This document shows positions 1 through 7,849 of a stretch of DNA of 64,000 nt, in pieces. The position numbers and the translations under genes are program-made. The notes beneath the pieces are model-generated. The model was given only the letters and a program-made list of their open reading frames with translations, did no database searches and was not told where the DNA came from. The stretch spans positions 1 to 64,000 of the forward strand of contig JBFWUB010000017.1 of assembly GCA_050247515.1 (NCBI GenBank), given 5' to 3'. This stretch comes from RAM1 sp050247515 (GTDB taxonomy: Bacteria; Pseudomonadota; Gammaproteobacteria; Burkholderiales; Burkholderiaceae_C). Each line of letters begins with the position of its first letter. Position 1 is the stretch's first letter.

Positions 1-2
1 AA

Positions 3-86
3 CCCATCGGGTACATCCCGCCCGTAGAAGCTGAGGCAAACTACTACCGGCAACTCGCCAGTCAAACCCCCACGGTGGAGGTCTGA
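3..86 (+). CDS. IS3-family transposase OrfB, C-terminal end (partial)
   Basis: An open frame entering from the left edge ends in 27 residues before TGA at 84-86. It contains PIGYIPPVEAEANYYRQ, a tail characteristic of the DDE integrase subunit (OrfB) of IS3-family elements, where a PxGYxPPxEAE motif is common near the C terminus. The catalytic DDE core lies upstream of the window. The protein would act on the ends of its own element. Whether it is intact cannot be told from this fragment. Confidence 0.75.
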   Translation, partial: PIGYIPPVEAEANYYRQLASQTPTVEV

Positions 87-97
87 CTTAAACCAAC

Positions 98-125
98 TGG
101 CCTCCATGAAAGCCGGGGCGGTTCA
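98..125. repeat. Terminal inverted repeat (right end) of the IS3-family element
   Basis: The stretch from 98 to 125 starts TGGCCTCC and finishes CCGGGGCGGTTCA, 12 bases after the transposase stop codon. That is the usual place and composition for the right end of an IS3-group element. The matching left end is not in the window, so the boundary is approximate. Confidence 0.55.
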
Positions 126-181
126 GTCCCGCTCATCGCCACAGTGACGCCAGAAATCGGGATGGTTAACGGCGACCGACT

Positions 182-1393
182 CTACAAAGCCAATTTCGTA
201 TTCAGGCCAGATATCAGCTGAGGAAGTCGTGAAACGACCAACGTCCGATGCCGTTCGACTTGTTTCTGAATGTGGGGAGACATGAATCGATCCGCTCGAA
301 AAACGTCAACATATGGCGCGTACATTGCGTGAAGGGCGTCTACAGGCTGGCTGTCGCTCGGTTGTTCCTTACGCCCACCGCCAATATTCGTCCAGACAGA
401 CGAGAAGAGAGATCGAATACAGGATGAAATTCCGGGACAAAATTTGTCGACGTCTGCCGCACTGACGCCACCGACAAGGGGTATCTGGTATCCAGCCGCC
501 GCGCGCTCCGCCAGACTAACCAATTGGCCCTCTTCCATTTCGGTCCACTTGCGCGACATCTCACCGTTGCGACCGACCGGATCTGAGTTTGGGTCAATTG
601 ATTCCATAAGCCCAGCCCATCGCACAGAAATCTCCACGAGCTGTCGCATAACAGCGCCAAGCTCCCGCCCGGGCTTTCGAACTATGTCTGCCACAGGACT
701 CGCCACTGCCTTTTGCGAGCTAAACCATTTCATCATCCACCGGGGATCGCGAAGACTGTTCATCAGCGCCCTGTTGAACTCTTCCTCCCCTGCCTGACCC
801 AGACCCCAACGAACCATCATTTCTGCATATTCCGGCAGCATCGGCATCTGCTTCACAAGCTCCGCCGCCAGAGAGCTTGTGCTTTGTTGCTCGATATGCT
901 GTTTGAACGAACCACGAGGCTTATCGTTTTTAATTGAGTGACGGACTAAAGCACGTCGTTGCTGGCGGGACATTCCGATCTTCTTCAAGTCCGCTTCTGC
1001 CAGACTCCTCATTCGCACCCACGGCGACTCCGAGACTGAGTCTGAATCAGTGAAATCTGGAAACCACGTACCCGACAGGTCGAGCATCGATTGCGGGGGG
1101 CCAACTCGCGCAGCAAGGGAAGTAACCTCCAACTTCAAAAGACGATCAAATGAAACCAGCGCGTTCCGACCGCAAAGTTCGCTCAAGAAATCTGCCTTCA
1201 ACTCAGCCAAAAAATTTGCCTCTGGCGTCAACGCTACTGACTCGCAGACGGCAGCAGCGGAAAAGACAAATTGAACTTTTCCGCTGTCGGCCATTTCGAA
1301 AAGTGATCGCTTCAAGGCGATCAGCTCTGGCGTAAGCTTCTGTGGATCAGTGAGAGACGAATAGTCTTGCGAATCTAAATAGCAGGTAATCAA
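182..1393 (-). CDS. PIN-like domain protein, putative nuclease
   Basis: A protein of about 403 residues. The N terminus has a hydrophobic strand followed by LDSQDY (Asp 7 from the chosen start), then FSAAAVCES (Glu 51). Near the C terminus is a DALHAMYAPYVDVFRAD stretch (Asp 352, 363 and 368). This spacing of acidic residues, with an Asp at the end of the first strand and a late D..H..Y..Y.D.F..D block, is typical of PIN-like metal-dependent RNases. The middle, about 100-330, is unrecognised. I chose TTG at 1393 because a strong GGAGGAG lies 5 bases upstream; a GTG at 1423 would add 10 residues. Codon use and GC are lower than in the neighbours and the gene lies next to an IS end, so it was probably acquired. 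No partner antitoxin is visible. Confidence 0.65.
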   Translation of the reverse strand: MITCYLDSQDYSSLTDPQKLTPELIALKRSLFEMADSGKVQFVFSAAAVCESVALTPEANFLAELKADFLSELCGRNALVSFDRLLKLEVTSLAARVGPPQSMLDLSGTWFPDFTDSDSVSESPWVRMRSLAEADLKKIGMSRQQRRALVRHSIKNDKPRGSFKQHIEQQSTSSLAAELVKQMPMLPEYAEMMVRWGLGQAGEEEFNRALMNSLRDPRWMMKWFSSQKAVASPVADIVRKPGRELGAVMRQLVEISVRWAGLMESIDPNSDPVGRNGEMSRKWTEMEEGQLVSLAERAAAGYQIPLVGGVSAADVDKFCPGISSCIRSLFSSVWTNIGGGRKEQPSDSQPVDALHAMYAPYVDVFRADRFMSPHIQKQVERHRTLVVSRLPQLISGLNTKLAL

Positions 1394-1571
1394 TCGGACT
1401 CCTCCGACGGTGAAGGATGCCACTGCAATGTACTACCGTCCCCCTCCTAACGAAGTCTTCCTATTCAACCTGCCTCCGCGAAAAAAGCATGCCCTTAGTA
1501 AAGCGATGACCAATAGGGCTTAGATCCTTTTACCGGGAATCAAGCTAAGAAAGTGATCACAGAATTTGTGC

Positions 1572-3359
1572 TTAGGCGAAGCGAAAAGTCACCGGCGCCG
1601 CGATCGCCGCAAGCCTCTCGCGCAGCTGCGGCTCGCGCGCAGCGTCAGGCAGCGTGATCACGGCGGACAGCGTACCGCCCTGCTCCACGGCCTGCACGTT
1701 CACACCCGGCACATCAGCCAGCATCTCAGACAGCTTGACCTCGATGGCGCGCAGGCGCAGCGCGGGCTTGTAGATCTTGCCGATGGCCGTCATGGGCATG
1801 GCGTCGATGACCGTCACGCGCTTGGGCGCAGCCGGGCGTTCGTACACCTGCGGCGCCACGGCGGCCAGCAGCGCGGCGGCATTGATGTTGGCGCCTGGCT
1901 TCAACGTGACAAAGGCCACGGGCAACTCGCCCGCATACGCATCCGGCTCGCCCACCACGGCGCACAGCGCCACCGCGGGGTGCGCAAGGAAAGCCTCTTC
2001 CACCAGACCCGGGTCGATGTTGTGCGAGCCGCGGATGATCACGTCCTTGGCGCGGCCGGTGATGTGCAGGTAGCCTTGCGCGTCGATGTGGCCCAGGTCG
2101 CCCGAGATGAGCCAGCCGCCTTCAAACATGCCGGCGTTGCGCGCGGCGTCGGTGTAGCCGGGGCTCACATGCGGGCCGCGCAGCACCACGACACCGGTCT
2201 CGCCTGCGGCACAGGGCTGGTCCAGCCGGACTTCGCCGTCTTTCCACGCCACGGCCAGCACCTCGGTGTAGGGCAGGCGCAGGCCGGTGGAGCCGGGCAC
2301 GCGCGGCGCGGCGAAGGGCTCAATGCTGACCAGGCCCGCGCATTCGGTCATGCCCAGGATGTTGCGCACCGGGATGCGCAGGCGCTGCTCAAACTGCGCT
2401 GCCAGCTCGCCAGGCAGCGGCGAACCACCGGTGTACGCCACCTTCACGGTGGAGATGTCCGCATCCACCGGCTGGTTCACCAGCGTGGCCAGGATGGTGG
2501 GCACGCAGGCCAGCGCGGTCACGCGCTCGCGCTCGCAGAACTTCCAGTAGTTTTTGACGAAGGCCGCGTTGCGCATGCCGCTCAGGGTGGGCAGCACCTG
2601 CGTGGCGCCCACGGCCAGCAGCGCCAGGCCGTACACAAAGGCGCCCGCCACATGGAACAGCGGAAAGCCGTTGACCTCGACCGTGTGTTCGTCAAAGCCG
2701 TAGTAATGGTGGGCAAACCAGCTGGTGTGGGCCTCGTTGCCGTGCGTGTGCTGGGCCAGCTTGGGCGCGCCCGTGGTGCCCCCGGTGTGAAAGAACGCGG
2801 CGACGCGGTCTGGCGTGAGCGCCGGATCGAATGTCAATGTGTCCGGCTGGGCGTCGAGTTGCTCAAACCGGCCCGGCGCGATCTGCAGCACAGGGATGTC
2901 GTGCAGGGCACGCACCTTCTGCACGGTGCTCCACACGTCCAGCTCGTCGTTGGGGCCCAGCGCCACCAGCAGTTTGGCGCCCGCGGCTTTCAGCAGCGCG
3001 GCGATGTGCTCCGGCTGCAACAGGTAATTGATGGGGCAGGCCCGCCCCGCCACCTGCGCGCCCCACAGCGCGTACTGCGTCTCGGGGATGTTGGGCGCCA
3101 GGATGGCCACCGCATCATCCGGCCCCACACCCAGCGATCTGAACAGGTTGGCCGCGCGGTGGATGTGGGCCAGCAGTTGCGCATGGCTCACGCGCACGGG
3201 CGGTGCAGCGGTGTCGCCGCTGGGCAAATAGGTGAAGGCGGTACGGTCCGCGTGCCGCGCGGCGGCCGCTGCAATCAGCCCGTAGGTCGTGCGCTGGGGA
3301 ATCGCCTGCTCATACGGCTGCTGTTCCAGCCGCCGCACATCCGCCAGCGAAGCAATCAC
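1572..3359 (-). CDS. AMP-dependent acyl-CoA synthetase / ligase
   Basis: A 595-residue ANL-superfamily enzyme predicted to adenylate a carboxylic acid and transfer it to CoA. Visible motifs are the phosphate loop HTGGTTGAPK, the A5-type LGMTECAG, the hinge region GDLGHIDAQGYLHITGRAKD and a C-terminal TAIGKIYKP whose lysine is the expected catalytic one. The GTG start overlaps the stop of the upstream amidohydrolase gene by 4 bases, so the two are translationally coupled. Because the locus already has a feruloyl-CoA synthase, this second ligase may activate another aromatic or side-chain-shortened acid; the substrate is inferred from context only. Confidence 0.85.
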   Translation of the reverse strand: MIASLADVRRLEQQPYEQAIPQRTTYGLIAAAAARHADRTAFTYLPSGDTAAPPVRVSHAQLLAHIHRAANLFRSLGVGPDDAVAILAPNIPETQYALWGAQVAGRACPINYLLQPEHIAALLKAAGAKLLVALGPNDELDVWSTVQKVRALHDIPVLQIAPGRFEQLDAQPDTLTFDPALTPDRVAAFFHTGGTTGAPKLAQHTHGNEAHTSWFAHHYYGFDEHTVEVNGFPLFHVAGAFVYGLALLAVGATQVLPTLSGMRNAAFVKNYWKFCERERVTALACVPTILATLVNQPVDADISTVKVAYTGGSPLPGELAAQFEQRLRIPVRNILGMTECAGLVSIEPFAAPRVPGSTGLRLPYTEVLAVAWKDGEVRLDQPCAAGETGVVVLRGPHVSPGYTDAARNAGMFEGGWLISGDLGHIDAQGYLHITGRAKDVIIRGSHNIDPGLVEEAFLAHPAVALCAVVGEPDAYAGELPVAFVTLKPGANINAAALLAAVAPQVYERPAAPKRVTVIDAMPMTAIGKIYKPALRLRAIEVKLSEMLADVPGVNVQAVEQGGTLSAVITLPDAAREPQLRERLAAIAAPVTFRFA

Positions 3360-4219
3360 GCCAGCCCCAGCAACCGGACGGCGTTGTCTTTCAGAATGCC
3401 GGGCATCACCTCGGGCTTGAAGCCGGCTTCTTCAAAATCCTTCATCCAGCGCTCGGGCGTGATCAGCGGGTAGTCGCTGCCAAACAGCACGCGGTCTTTC
3501 AGCAGCGTGTTGGCGTACTGCACCAGCTGCTTCGGAAAATACTTGGGGCTCCAGCCGCTCAGGTCAATCCACACATTGGGCTTGTGCGTGGCCACGCTCA
3601 GGGCCTCGTCCTGCCACGGGAAGCTGGGGTGCGCCATGACGATCTGCATGTCTGGGAAATCAATCGCCACGTCGTCCAGGTGCATGGGGTTGCTGTATTC
3701 CAGCCGCAGCCCGCCGCCGCAGCGCATGCCACTGCCAATGCCGCTGTGGCCGGTGTGGAAGATCGCGGGCAGCTTGTGCGCGTTGATCACCTCGTAGATC
3801 GGCCAGGCCATCTTGTCGTAGGGGTGGTAGCCCTGCACCGTGGGATGGAACTTGAAGCCCTTGACGTTGTGCTCCTTGATGAGTCGCTCGGCCTCGCGCG
3901 CACCCATCTTGCCCTTGTGCGGATCGATGCTGCCAAAGCACATCATCATGTCGCTGTTGGCCTTGGCCGCCTCCGCGATTTCCTCGTTCGGGATGCGGCG
4001 GCGCCCCAGTTGCGACTCGCTGTCCACGGTGAACATCACCAGGCCGATTTTCTTTTCGCGGTAGTGCGCAATGGTCTCGGCAATGGTCGGGCGGCGGCTG
4101 TTGCGGAAGTACTTGTCCGCCGCGCGGTCGTATTCCTCGCCGTAGTTGTCAAACGGGTTCCAGCAGCTCACCTCGGCATGCGTGTGAACGTCAATGGCGA
4201 CGAGGTTCTTGTAGTCCAT
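3356..4219 (-). CDS. Amidohydrolase-family hydrolase, CouO-like (probable aryl-beta-ketoacyl-CoA hydrolase)
   Basis: 287 residues of the amidohydrolase-2 (TIM-barrel) type. Metal-binding candidates are His 12 and His 14 in the HTH motif at the first strand, His 155 (IFHTGHSG), His 197 (VMAHPSF) and Asp 249 (LFGSDYPL). In Rhodococcus jostii the amidohydrolase CouO of the hydroxycinnamate pathway is needed to cleave the beta-keto intermediate, and a comparable Asp is the predicted metal ligand. The setting here, divergent from hydratase, feruloyl-CoA synthase and dehydrogenase genes, fits the same role. A generic decarboxylase (ACMSD or gamma-resorcylate type) is the main alternative. Confidence 0.75.
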   Translation of the reverse strand: MDYKNLVAIDVHTHAEVSCWNPFDNYGEEYDRAADKYFRNSRRPTIAETIAHYREKKIGLVMFTVDSESQLGRRRIPNEEIAEAAKANSDMMMCFGSIDPHKGKMGAREAERLIKEHNVKGFKFHPTVQGYHPYDKMAWPIYEVINAHKLPAIFHTGHSGIGSGMRCGGGLRLEYSNPMHLDDVAIDFPDMQIVMAHPSFPWQDEALSVATHKPNVWIDLSGWSPKYFPKQLVQYANTLLKDRVLFGSDYPLITPERWMKDFEEAGFKPEVMPGILKDNAVRLLGLA

Positions 4220-4282
4220 GTTTGTCTCCGGGGCAGCAATGCCTACTAGGGTAAGTCCTTACGAAACAGGACTGCGGGTTTC

Positions 4283-4315
4283 TTGAATTGGTTATTATTT
4301 ATAACAATAATTCAA
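4283..4315. promoter_or_regulatory. Divergent control region with MarR-type palindrome
   Basis: An AT-rich island of about 33 bases in otherwise GC-rich DNA lies between the divergently transcribed amidohydrolase and enoyl-CoA hydratase genes. The core 4292-4310 reads TTATTATTTATAACAATAA, whose 6-8 base arms are complementary around the ATA centre. Outer arms TTGAATT (4283-4289) and AATTCAA (4309-4315) add a second, slightly shifted dyad. Size and composition fit a MarR-family operator, and a MarR gene ends the rightward operon at 13535. The binding assignment is inferred. Confidence 0.6.
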
Positions 4316-4334
4316 CCACTTGGCAAACACCGAC

Positions 4335-5108
4335 ATGACCCAAAAAGACGTTCAACTTGAAATCCGCGGCCCTGTTGCCGTGGTGCGCCTGAGCCGTCCG
4401 GCCAAGCGCAACGCGCTGTCCGACGGTGTCATTCTGGCACTGCGCGGCATTTTTGAAACCCTGCCCGACACGGTGCGCGCCGCCGTGCTGGACGGCGAAG
4501 GCGAGCATTTCTGCGCCGGCCTGGACCTGAGCGAGCTCAAAGAGCGCGACGCCGGCCAGGGCCTGCACCATTCGCGCATGTGGCATGCCGCGCTGGAGCG
4601 CGTGCAGTTCGGCCCGGTGCCCGTGGTGGCCGCGCTGCACGGCGCGGTGGTGGGCGGCGGGCTGGAGCTGGCCAGCGCCTGCCACATCCGCGTGGCCGAT
4701 GACTCCACCTTCTATGCCCTGCCCGAAGGCTCGCGCGGCATCTTCGTGGGCGGTGGCGGCGCGGTGCGCATTCCGCGCCTGATCGGCGCCGCGCGCATGA
4801 CCGACATGATGCTGACCGGCCGCGTGTACAACGCGGTGGACGGCGAGCGCGCCGGCTTCGCGCAGTACCTGGTGCCCCAGGGCCAGGCGTTTGACAAGGC
4901 GTTCGAGCTGGCCACGCGCGTGGCCGAAAACGCGCCGCTGACCAACTACGCGCTGATGCACGCCCTGCCGCGCATTGCCGAGCAGCCGGCCGACCAGGGC
5001 TTCATGACCGAAGCCCTGATGGCCGCCATTGCCCAGAGCGCGCCCGAGGCCAAGAGCCGCGTCAAGGCCTTCCTGGACGGCAAGGCCGCCAAGGTCAAGA
5101 AGGCCTGA
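4335..5108 (+). CDS. Enoyl-CoA hydratase/isomerase family, probable hydroxycinnamoyl-CoA hydratase
   Basis: 257 residues of the crotonase fold. The oxyanion-hole motifs are FCAGLDLSEL and HGAVVGGGLELA, and a candidate catalytic Glu lies in ALPEGSRGIF. It should add water to the double bond of a CoA-activated hydroxycinnamate. Whether it also performs the retro-aldol cleavage of hydratase/lyases (HCHL) cannot be told by eye. The dehydrogenase and amidohydrolase in the locus argue for a plain hydratase of the beta-oxidative route. ATG at 4335 is chosen; an in-frame TTG at 4320 would add five residues. Neither has a clear Shine-Dalgarno sequence. Confidence 0.85.
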   Translation: MTQKDVQLEIRGPVAVVRLSRPAKRNALSDGVILALRGIFETLPDTVRAAVLDGEGEHFCAGLDLSELKERDAGQGLHHSRMWHAALERVQFGPVPVVAALHGAVVGGGLELASACHIRVADDSTFYALPEGSRGIFVGGGGAVRIPRLIGAARMTDMMLTGRVYNAVDGERAGFAQYLVPQGQAFDKAFELATRVAENAPLTNYALMHALPRIAEQPADQGFMTEALMAAIAQSAPEAKSRVKAFLDGKAAKVKKA

Positions 5109-5128
5109 AATCCACCGGCAAGAACAAC

Positions 5129-6979
5129 ATGAGCGAGACAACCCCGAACCCCAAGTACCGCCCGCTGACTTTCGGCGTGACGCGCGTGGTGATGCGCGAC
5201 GGCCAGGACGGCACGCGCTACATGCGCGCCGACCAGCCGCTGCAGGCGCACGCGCACCGCCTGACCGACCGCCTGGTGCACTGGGCACAAACCGCGCCCG
5301 ATCGCACCTTCATGGCCCGGCGCGTGCGCAACGCCGACGGCAGCACCGGCGACTGGCGCCACATCAGCTACGCGCAGGCGCTGGCCAGCGCGCGCAGCAT
5401 CGGCCAGGCCCTGCTGGACCGCGGCCTGAGCGCCGAGCGGCCCGTGGCCATCCTGAGTGAAAACGACCTGGAGCATGCGCTGCTGGCGCTGGGCTGCCTG
5501 TATGCGGGCGTGCCCTACTGCCCGGTCTCGCCCGCCTATTCCACCGTGAGCCAGGACTACGACAAGCTGCGCCACGTACTCACCACGCTCACGCCGGGCC
5601 TGGTGTTCGCGGCCGACAGCGCGCGCTACGGCAAGGCCATGGCGGCTACGGTGGGCGCGGATGTGGAGGTGGTGGTCGGTGACGCATTCAATACCCTGCT
5701 GAACACGGCCGCCACGCCGGCGGTGGACGCCGCCATGCAGGCCACCGGCCCGGACACCATCACCAAGTTCCTGTTTACCTCCGGCTCCACCAAGCTGCCC
5801 AAGGCGGTGATCAACACCCATGGCATGTGGTGCGCCAACCAGCAGCAGATGCGCCAGAGCATGCCGGTGCTGGCCGACGAGCCGCCCGTGCTGGTGGACT
5901 GGCTGCCCTGGAACCACACCTTTGGCGGCAACCACAACTTCGGCCTGACGGTCTACAACGGCGGCACGCTGTACATCGACGACGGCAAGCCCACGCCCGC
6001 GCTGATCGGCGAGACGCTGCGCAACCTGCGCGAGATCGCGCCCACGGTGTACTTCAACGTGCCCACCGGCTTCGAGGCGATTGCCAACGCCATGAAGACC
6101 GACGACGTGCTGCGCAAGAACCTGCTGTCGCGCGTGAAGATGTTCTTCTATGCCGGCGCCGCGCTGGCCCAGCCCGTGTGGGACACGCTGCACGAGGTGC
6201 AGGAGCGCGAGATCGGCGAACGCATCGTGATGGGCACGGGCCTGGGCATGACGGAATCGTCGCCGTTTGCGATCTTCATCACCAACCCCAACGTCAAGGC
6301 CGGCTACCTGGGCGTGCCCACGCCGGGGCTCGAATTGAAGCTGGTACCGGCCGAGGGAAAAACAGAGGTCCGCTACAAGGGCCCCAACATCACGCCGGGC
6401 TACTGGCGCGCGCCGGACGCCACGGCCGAAGCCTTTGACGAGGAAGGCTTCTTCTGCACCGGCGACGCCGTGCTGTGGATCGACGACAACGACGTGCACC
6501 AGGGCCTGAAGTTTGACGGCCGCATCGCCGAAGACTTCAAGCTCGCCACCGGCACGTTCGTGAGCGTGGGCCCGCTGCGCGCCAAGGTCATTGCCGCGGG
6601 CGCACCCTATGTGCAGGACGCGGTGCTGACCGGCATCAACCTGAAGGAAGTGGGCGCGCTGGTGTTCCCCACCAATGCCGTGCGCCAGCTGGCGGGCATG
6701 CCTGCCGAGGCCCCGCTGCAGCAGGTGGTGCAAAGCGCGCCGGTGCAGGCGCACTTCCAGCAGGTGCTCAACACGCTGTACCACAGTGGAACCGGCAGCG
6801 CCAACCGCATCGCGCGCCTGCACGTGCTGCACGAGCCGCCGTCCATCGACCGCGGCGAAGTGACCGACAAAGGCTCCATCAACCAGCGCGCCGTGCTCAA
6901 GCACCGCGACGCCATCGTGCAGGCGCTGCATGACGGCACCCTGCCCTTCACACTTTTGCCACAGGAAGCCAAACCATGA
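5129..6979 (+). CDS. fcs: Feruloyl-CoA synthase
   Basis: 616 residues of the AMP-forming ligase family, matching the long feruloyl-CoA synthase type by its N-terminal region (PLTFGVTRVVMRDG) and the phosphate loop LFTSGSTKLPKAVINTHGMW. Further motifs are GTGLGMTESSPFA and YKGPNITPGYWR. It is predicted to convert ferulate, p-coumarate or caffeate with ATP and CoA into the CoA thioester in the cytoplasm. It lies 20 bases after the hydratase gene and shares a 4-base ATGA overlap with the dehydrogenase gene, so the three form one transcription unit. Substrate preference among hydroxycinnamates is not resolved. Confidence 0.88.
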   Translation: MSETTPNPKYRPLTFGVTRVVMRDGQDGTRYMRADQPLQAHAHRLTDRLVHWAQTAPDRTFMARRVRNADGSTGDWRHISYAQALASARSIGQALLDRGLSAERPVAILSENDLEHALLALGCLYAGVPYCPVSPAYSTVSQDYDKLRHVLTTLTPGLVFAADSARYGKAMAATVGADVEVVVGDAFNTLLNTAATPAVDAAMQATGPDTITKFLFTSGSTKLPKAVINTHGMWCANQQQMRQSMPVLADEPPVLVDWLPWNHTFGGNHNFGLTVYNGGTLYIDDGKPTPALIGETLRNLREIAPTVYFNVPTGFEAIANAMKTDDVLRKNLLSRVKMFFYAGAALAQPVWDTLHEVQEREIGERIVMGTGLGMTESSPFAIFITNPNVKAGYLGVPTPGLELKLVPAEGKTEVRYKGPNITPGYWRAPDATAEAFDEEGFFCTGDAVLWIDDNDVHQGLKFDGRIAEDFKLATGTFVSVGPLRAKVIAAGAPYVQDAVLTGINLKEVGALVFPTNAVRQLAGMPAEAPLQQVVQSAPVQAHFQQVLNTLYHSGTGSANRIARLHVLHEPPSIDRGEVTDKGSINQRAVLKHRDAIVQALHDGTLPFTLLPQEAKP

Positions 6980-7740
6980 ACATCCAGGGACAAGCCGCAA
7001 TCGTCACCGGCGGCGCATCGGGCCTGGGCGAGGCCACCGCGCGCGAGCTGGCACGCCTGGGCGCCAAGGTGGCCGTGCTGGACGTGAACATGGCGCTGGC
7101 TGAAAAGGTGGCCGCCGACATCAACGGCGTCGCCTGCCAGTGCGACATCACCAACACCGACAGCGTGGTGGCCGCGCTGGACAAGGCCGCCGCCGCCCAC
7201 GGCCCGGCCCGCATCCTCATGAACATTGCCGGCATCGGCACGGCCAAGCGCATCGTCGGCAAGGACGGCAACGCCGCGCCGCTGGAAGACTTTGCGAAAG
7301 TCATCAACGTCAACCTGATCGGCAGCTACAACATCAGCCGCCTGTTTGCCGCGGCCTGCGTCAAGCTGCCCGCGCTGGACGACGGCGAGCGCGGCGTGAT
7401 GATGTTCACCGCGTCGGTCGCCGCCTTTGACGGCCAGGTGGGCCAGCAGGCCTACAGCGCCAGCAAGGGCGGCCTGGTCGGCATGACGCTGCCCATGGCG
7501 CGCGACCTGGCGCAGCACGGCATCCGCGTGTGCACGGTGGCACCGGGCCTGTTTGCCACGCCGCTCATGAAGCAGCTGCCCGAGGCGGTGCAGGCGTCGC
7601 TGGCGGCATCCATCCCATTCCCGTCACGCCTGGGCAAGCCCGAAGAGTTTGCCCAGCTGGCGGCGCACATCGTGACCAACGGACACCTCAATGGCGAGGT
7701 GATTCGCCTGGACGGCGCCCTGCGCATGGCACCCCGGTAA
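6976..7740 (+). CDS. Short-chain dehydrogenase, probable aryl-3-hydroxyacyl-CoA dehydrogenase
   Basis: 254 residues with the classical SDR layout: cofactor motif TGGASGLG at 11-18, MNIAG at about 82-86, and the catalytic Ser 147, Tyr 160 and Lys 164 (YSASK). The overall sequence resembles type II 3-hydroxyacyl-CoA dehydrogenases (HSD17B10-like), including the long insert after NIAGIGTA. It would oxidise the 3-hydroxy-3-arylpropanoyl-CoA made by the hydratase to the beta-keto thioester, the presumed substrate of the divergent amidohydrolase. The start overlaps the feruloyl-CoA synthase stop. Confidence 0.85.
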   Translation: MNIQGQAAIVTGGASGLGEATARELARLGAKVAVLDVNMALAEKVAADINGVACQCDITNTDSVVAALDKAAAAHGPARILMNIAGIGTAKRIVGKDGNAAPLEDFAKVINVNLIGSYNISRLFAAACVKLPALDDGERGVMMFTASVAAFDGQVGQQAYSASKGGLVGMTLPMARDLAQHGIRVCTVAPGLFATPLMKQLPEAVQASLAASIPFPSRLGKPEEFAQLAAHIVTNGHLNGEVIRLDGALRMAPR

Positions 7741-7747
7741 TGGTTCA

Positions 7748-7824
7748 CCCCCGAGCGCCTGCGGCGCTCCCCCTCAAGGGGGCGCCCCAGCGGCCCGGCA
7801 AAGCCGGTTGCGCGGCGGCACTGG
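7748..7824 (+). repeat. Dispersed GC-rich palindromic repeat, copy 1
   Basis: About 77 bases in the gap between the dehydrogenase and first receptor gene. It comprises a small hairpin GAGCGCCTGCGGCGCTC, a C-run/AAGGGGGCGCC hairpin, then GGCCCGGCAAAGCCGG and a tail ending CACTGG. Copy 2 at 8836 and an inverted copy at 39908 share the same order of modules. This points to an interspersed, probably non-autonomous element. It could also form RNA stems that tune expression of the downstream receptor gene. Confidence 0.7.
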
Positions 7825-7849
7825 AAAAATTTCACGACAAGGAGACAAC

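Larger units (their letters stand above)
1..125 (+). mobile_element. Right end of an IS3-family insertion sequence
   Basis: The first 125 bases carry the last codons of an IS3-type transposase and then a GC-rich terminal stretch ending in GGGGCGGTTCA, which resembles the right terminal inverted repeat of IS3-group elements (about 98-125). The left part lies outside the window, so completeness and target duplication cannot be judged. The neighbouring lower-GC gene suggests that the element marks the edge of an acquired segment. The family is assigned from recognition of the transposase tail and end sequence, not from an alignment. Confidence 0.7.

Noticed and set aside
1566..3473. A 635-codon plus-strand frame opposite the AMP-dependent ligase
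   Set aside because: Shadow of the ligase gene: no domain, and the minus strand carries all ANL motifs.
4946..7000. A 684-codon minus-strand frame opposite feruloyl-CoA synthase
   Set aside because: Composition is His/Ala/Gly/Arg-rich with no motif, and the opposite strand has a full-length ligase with all motifs.
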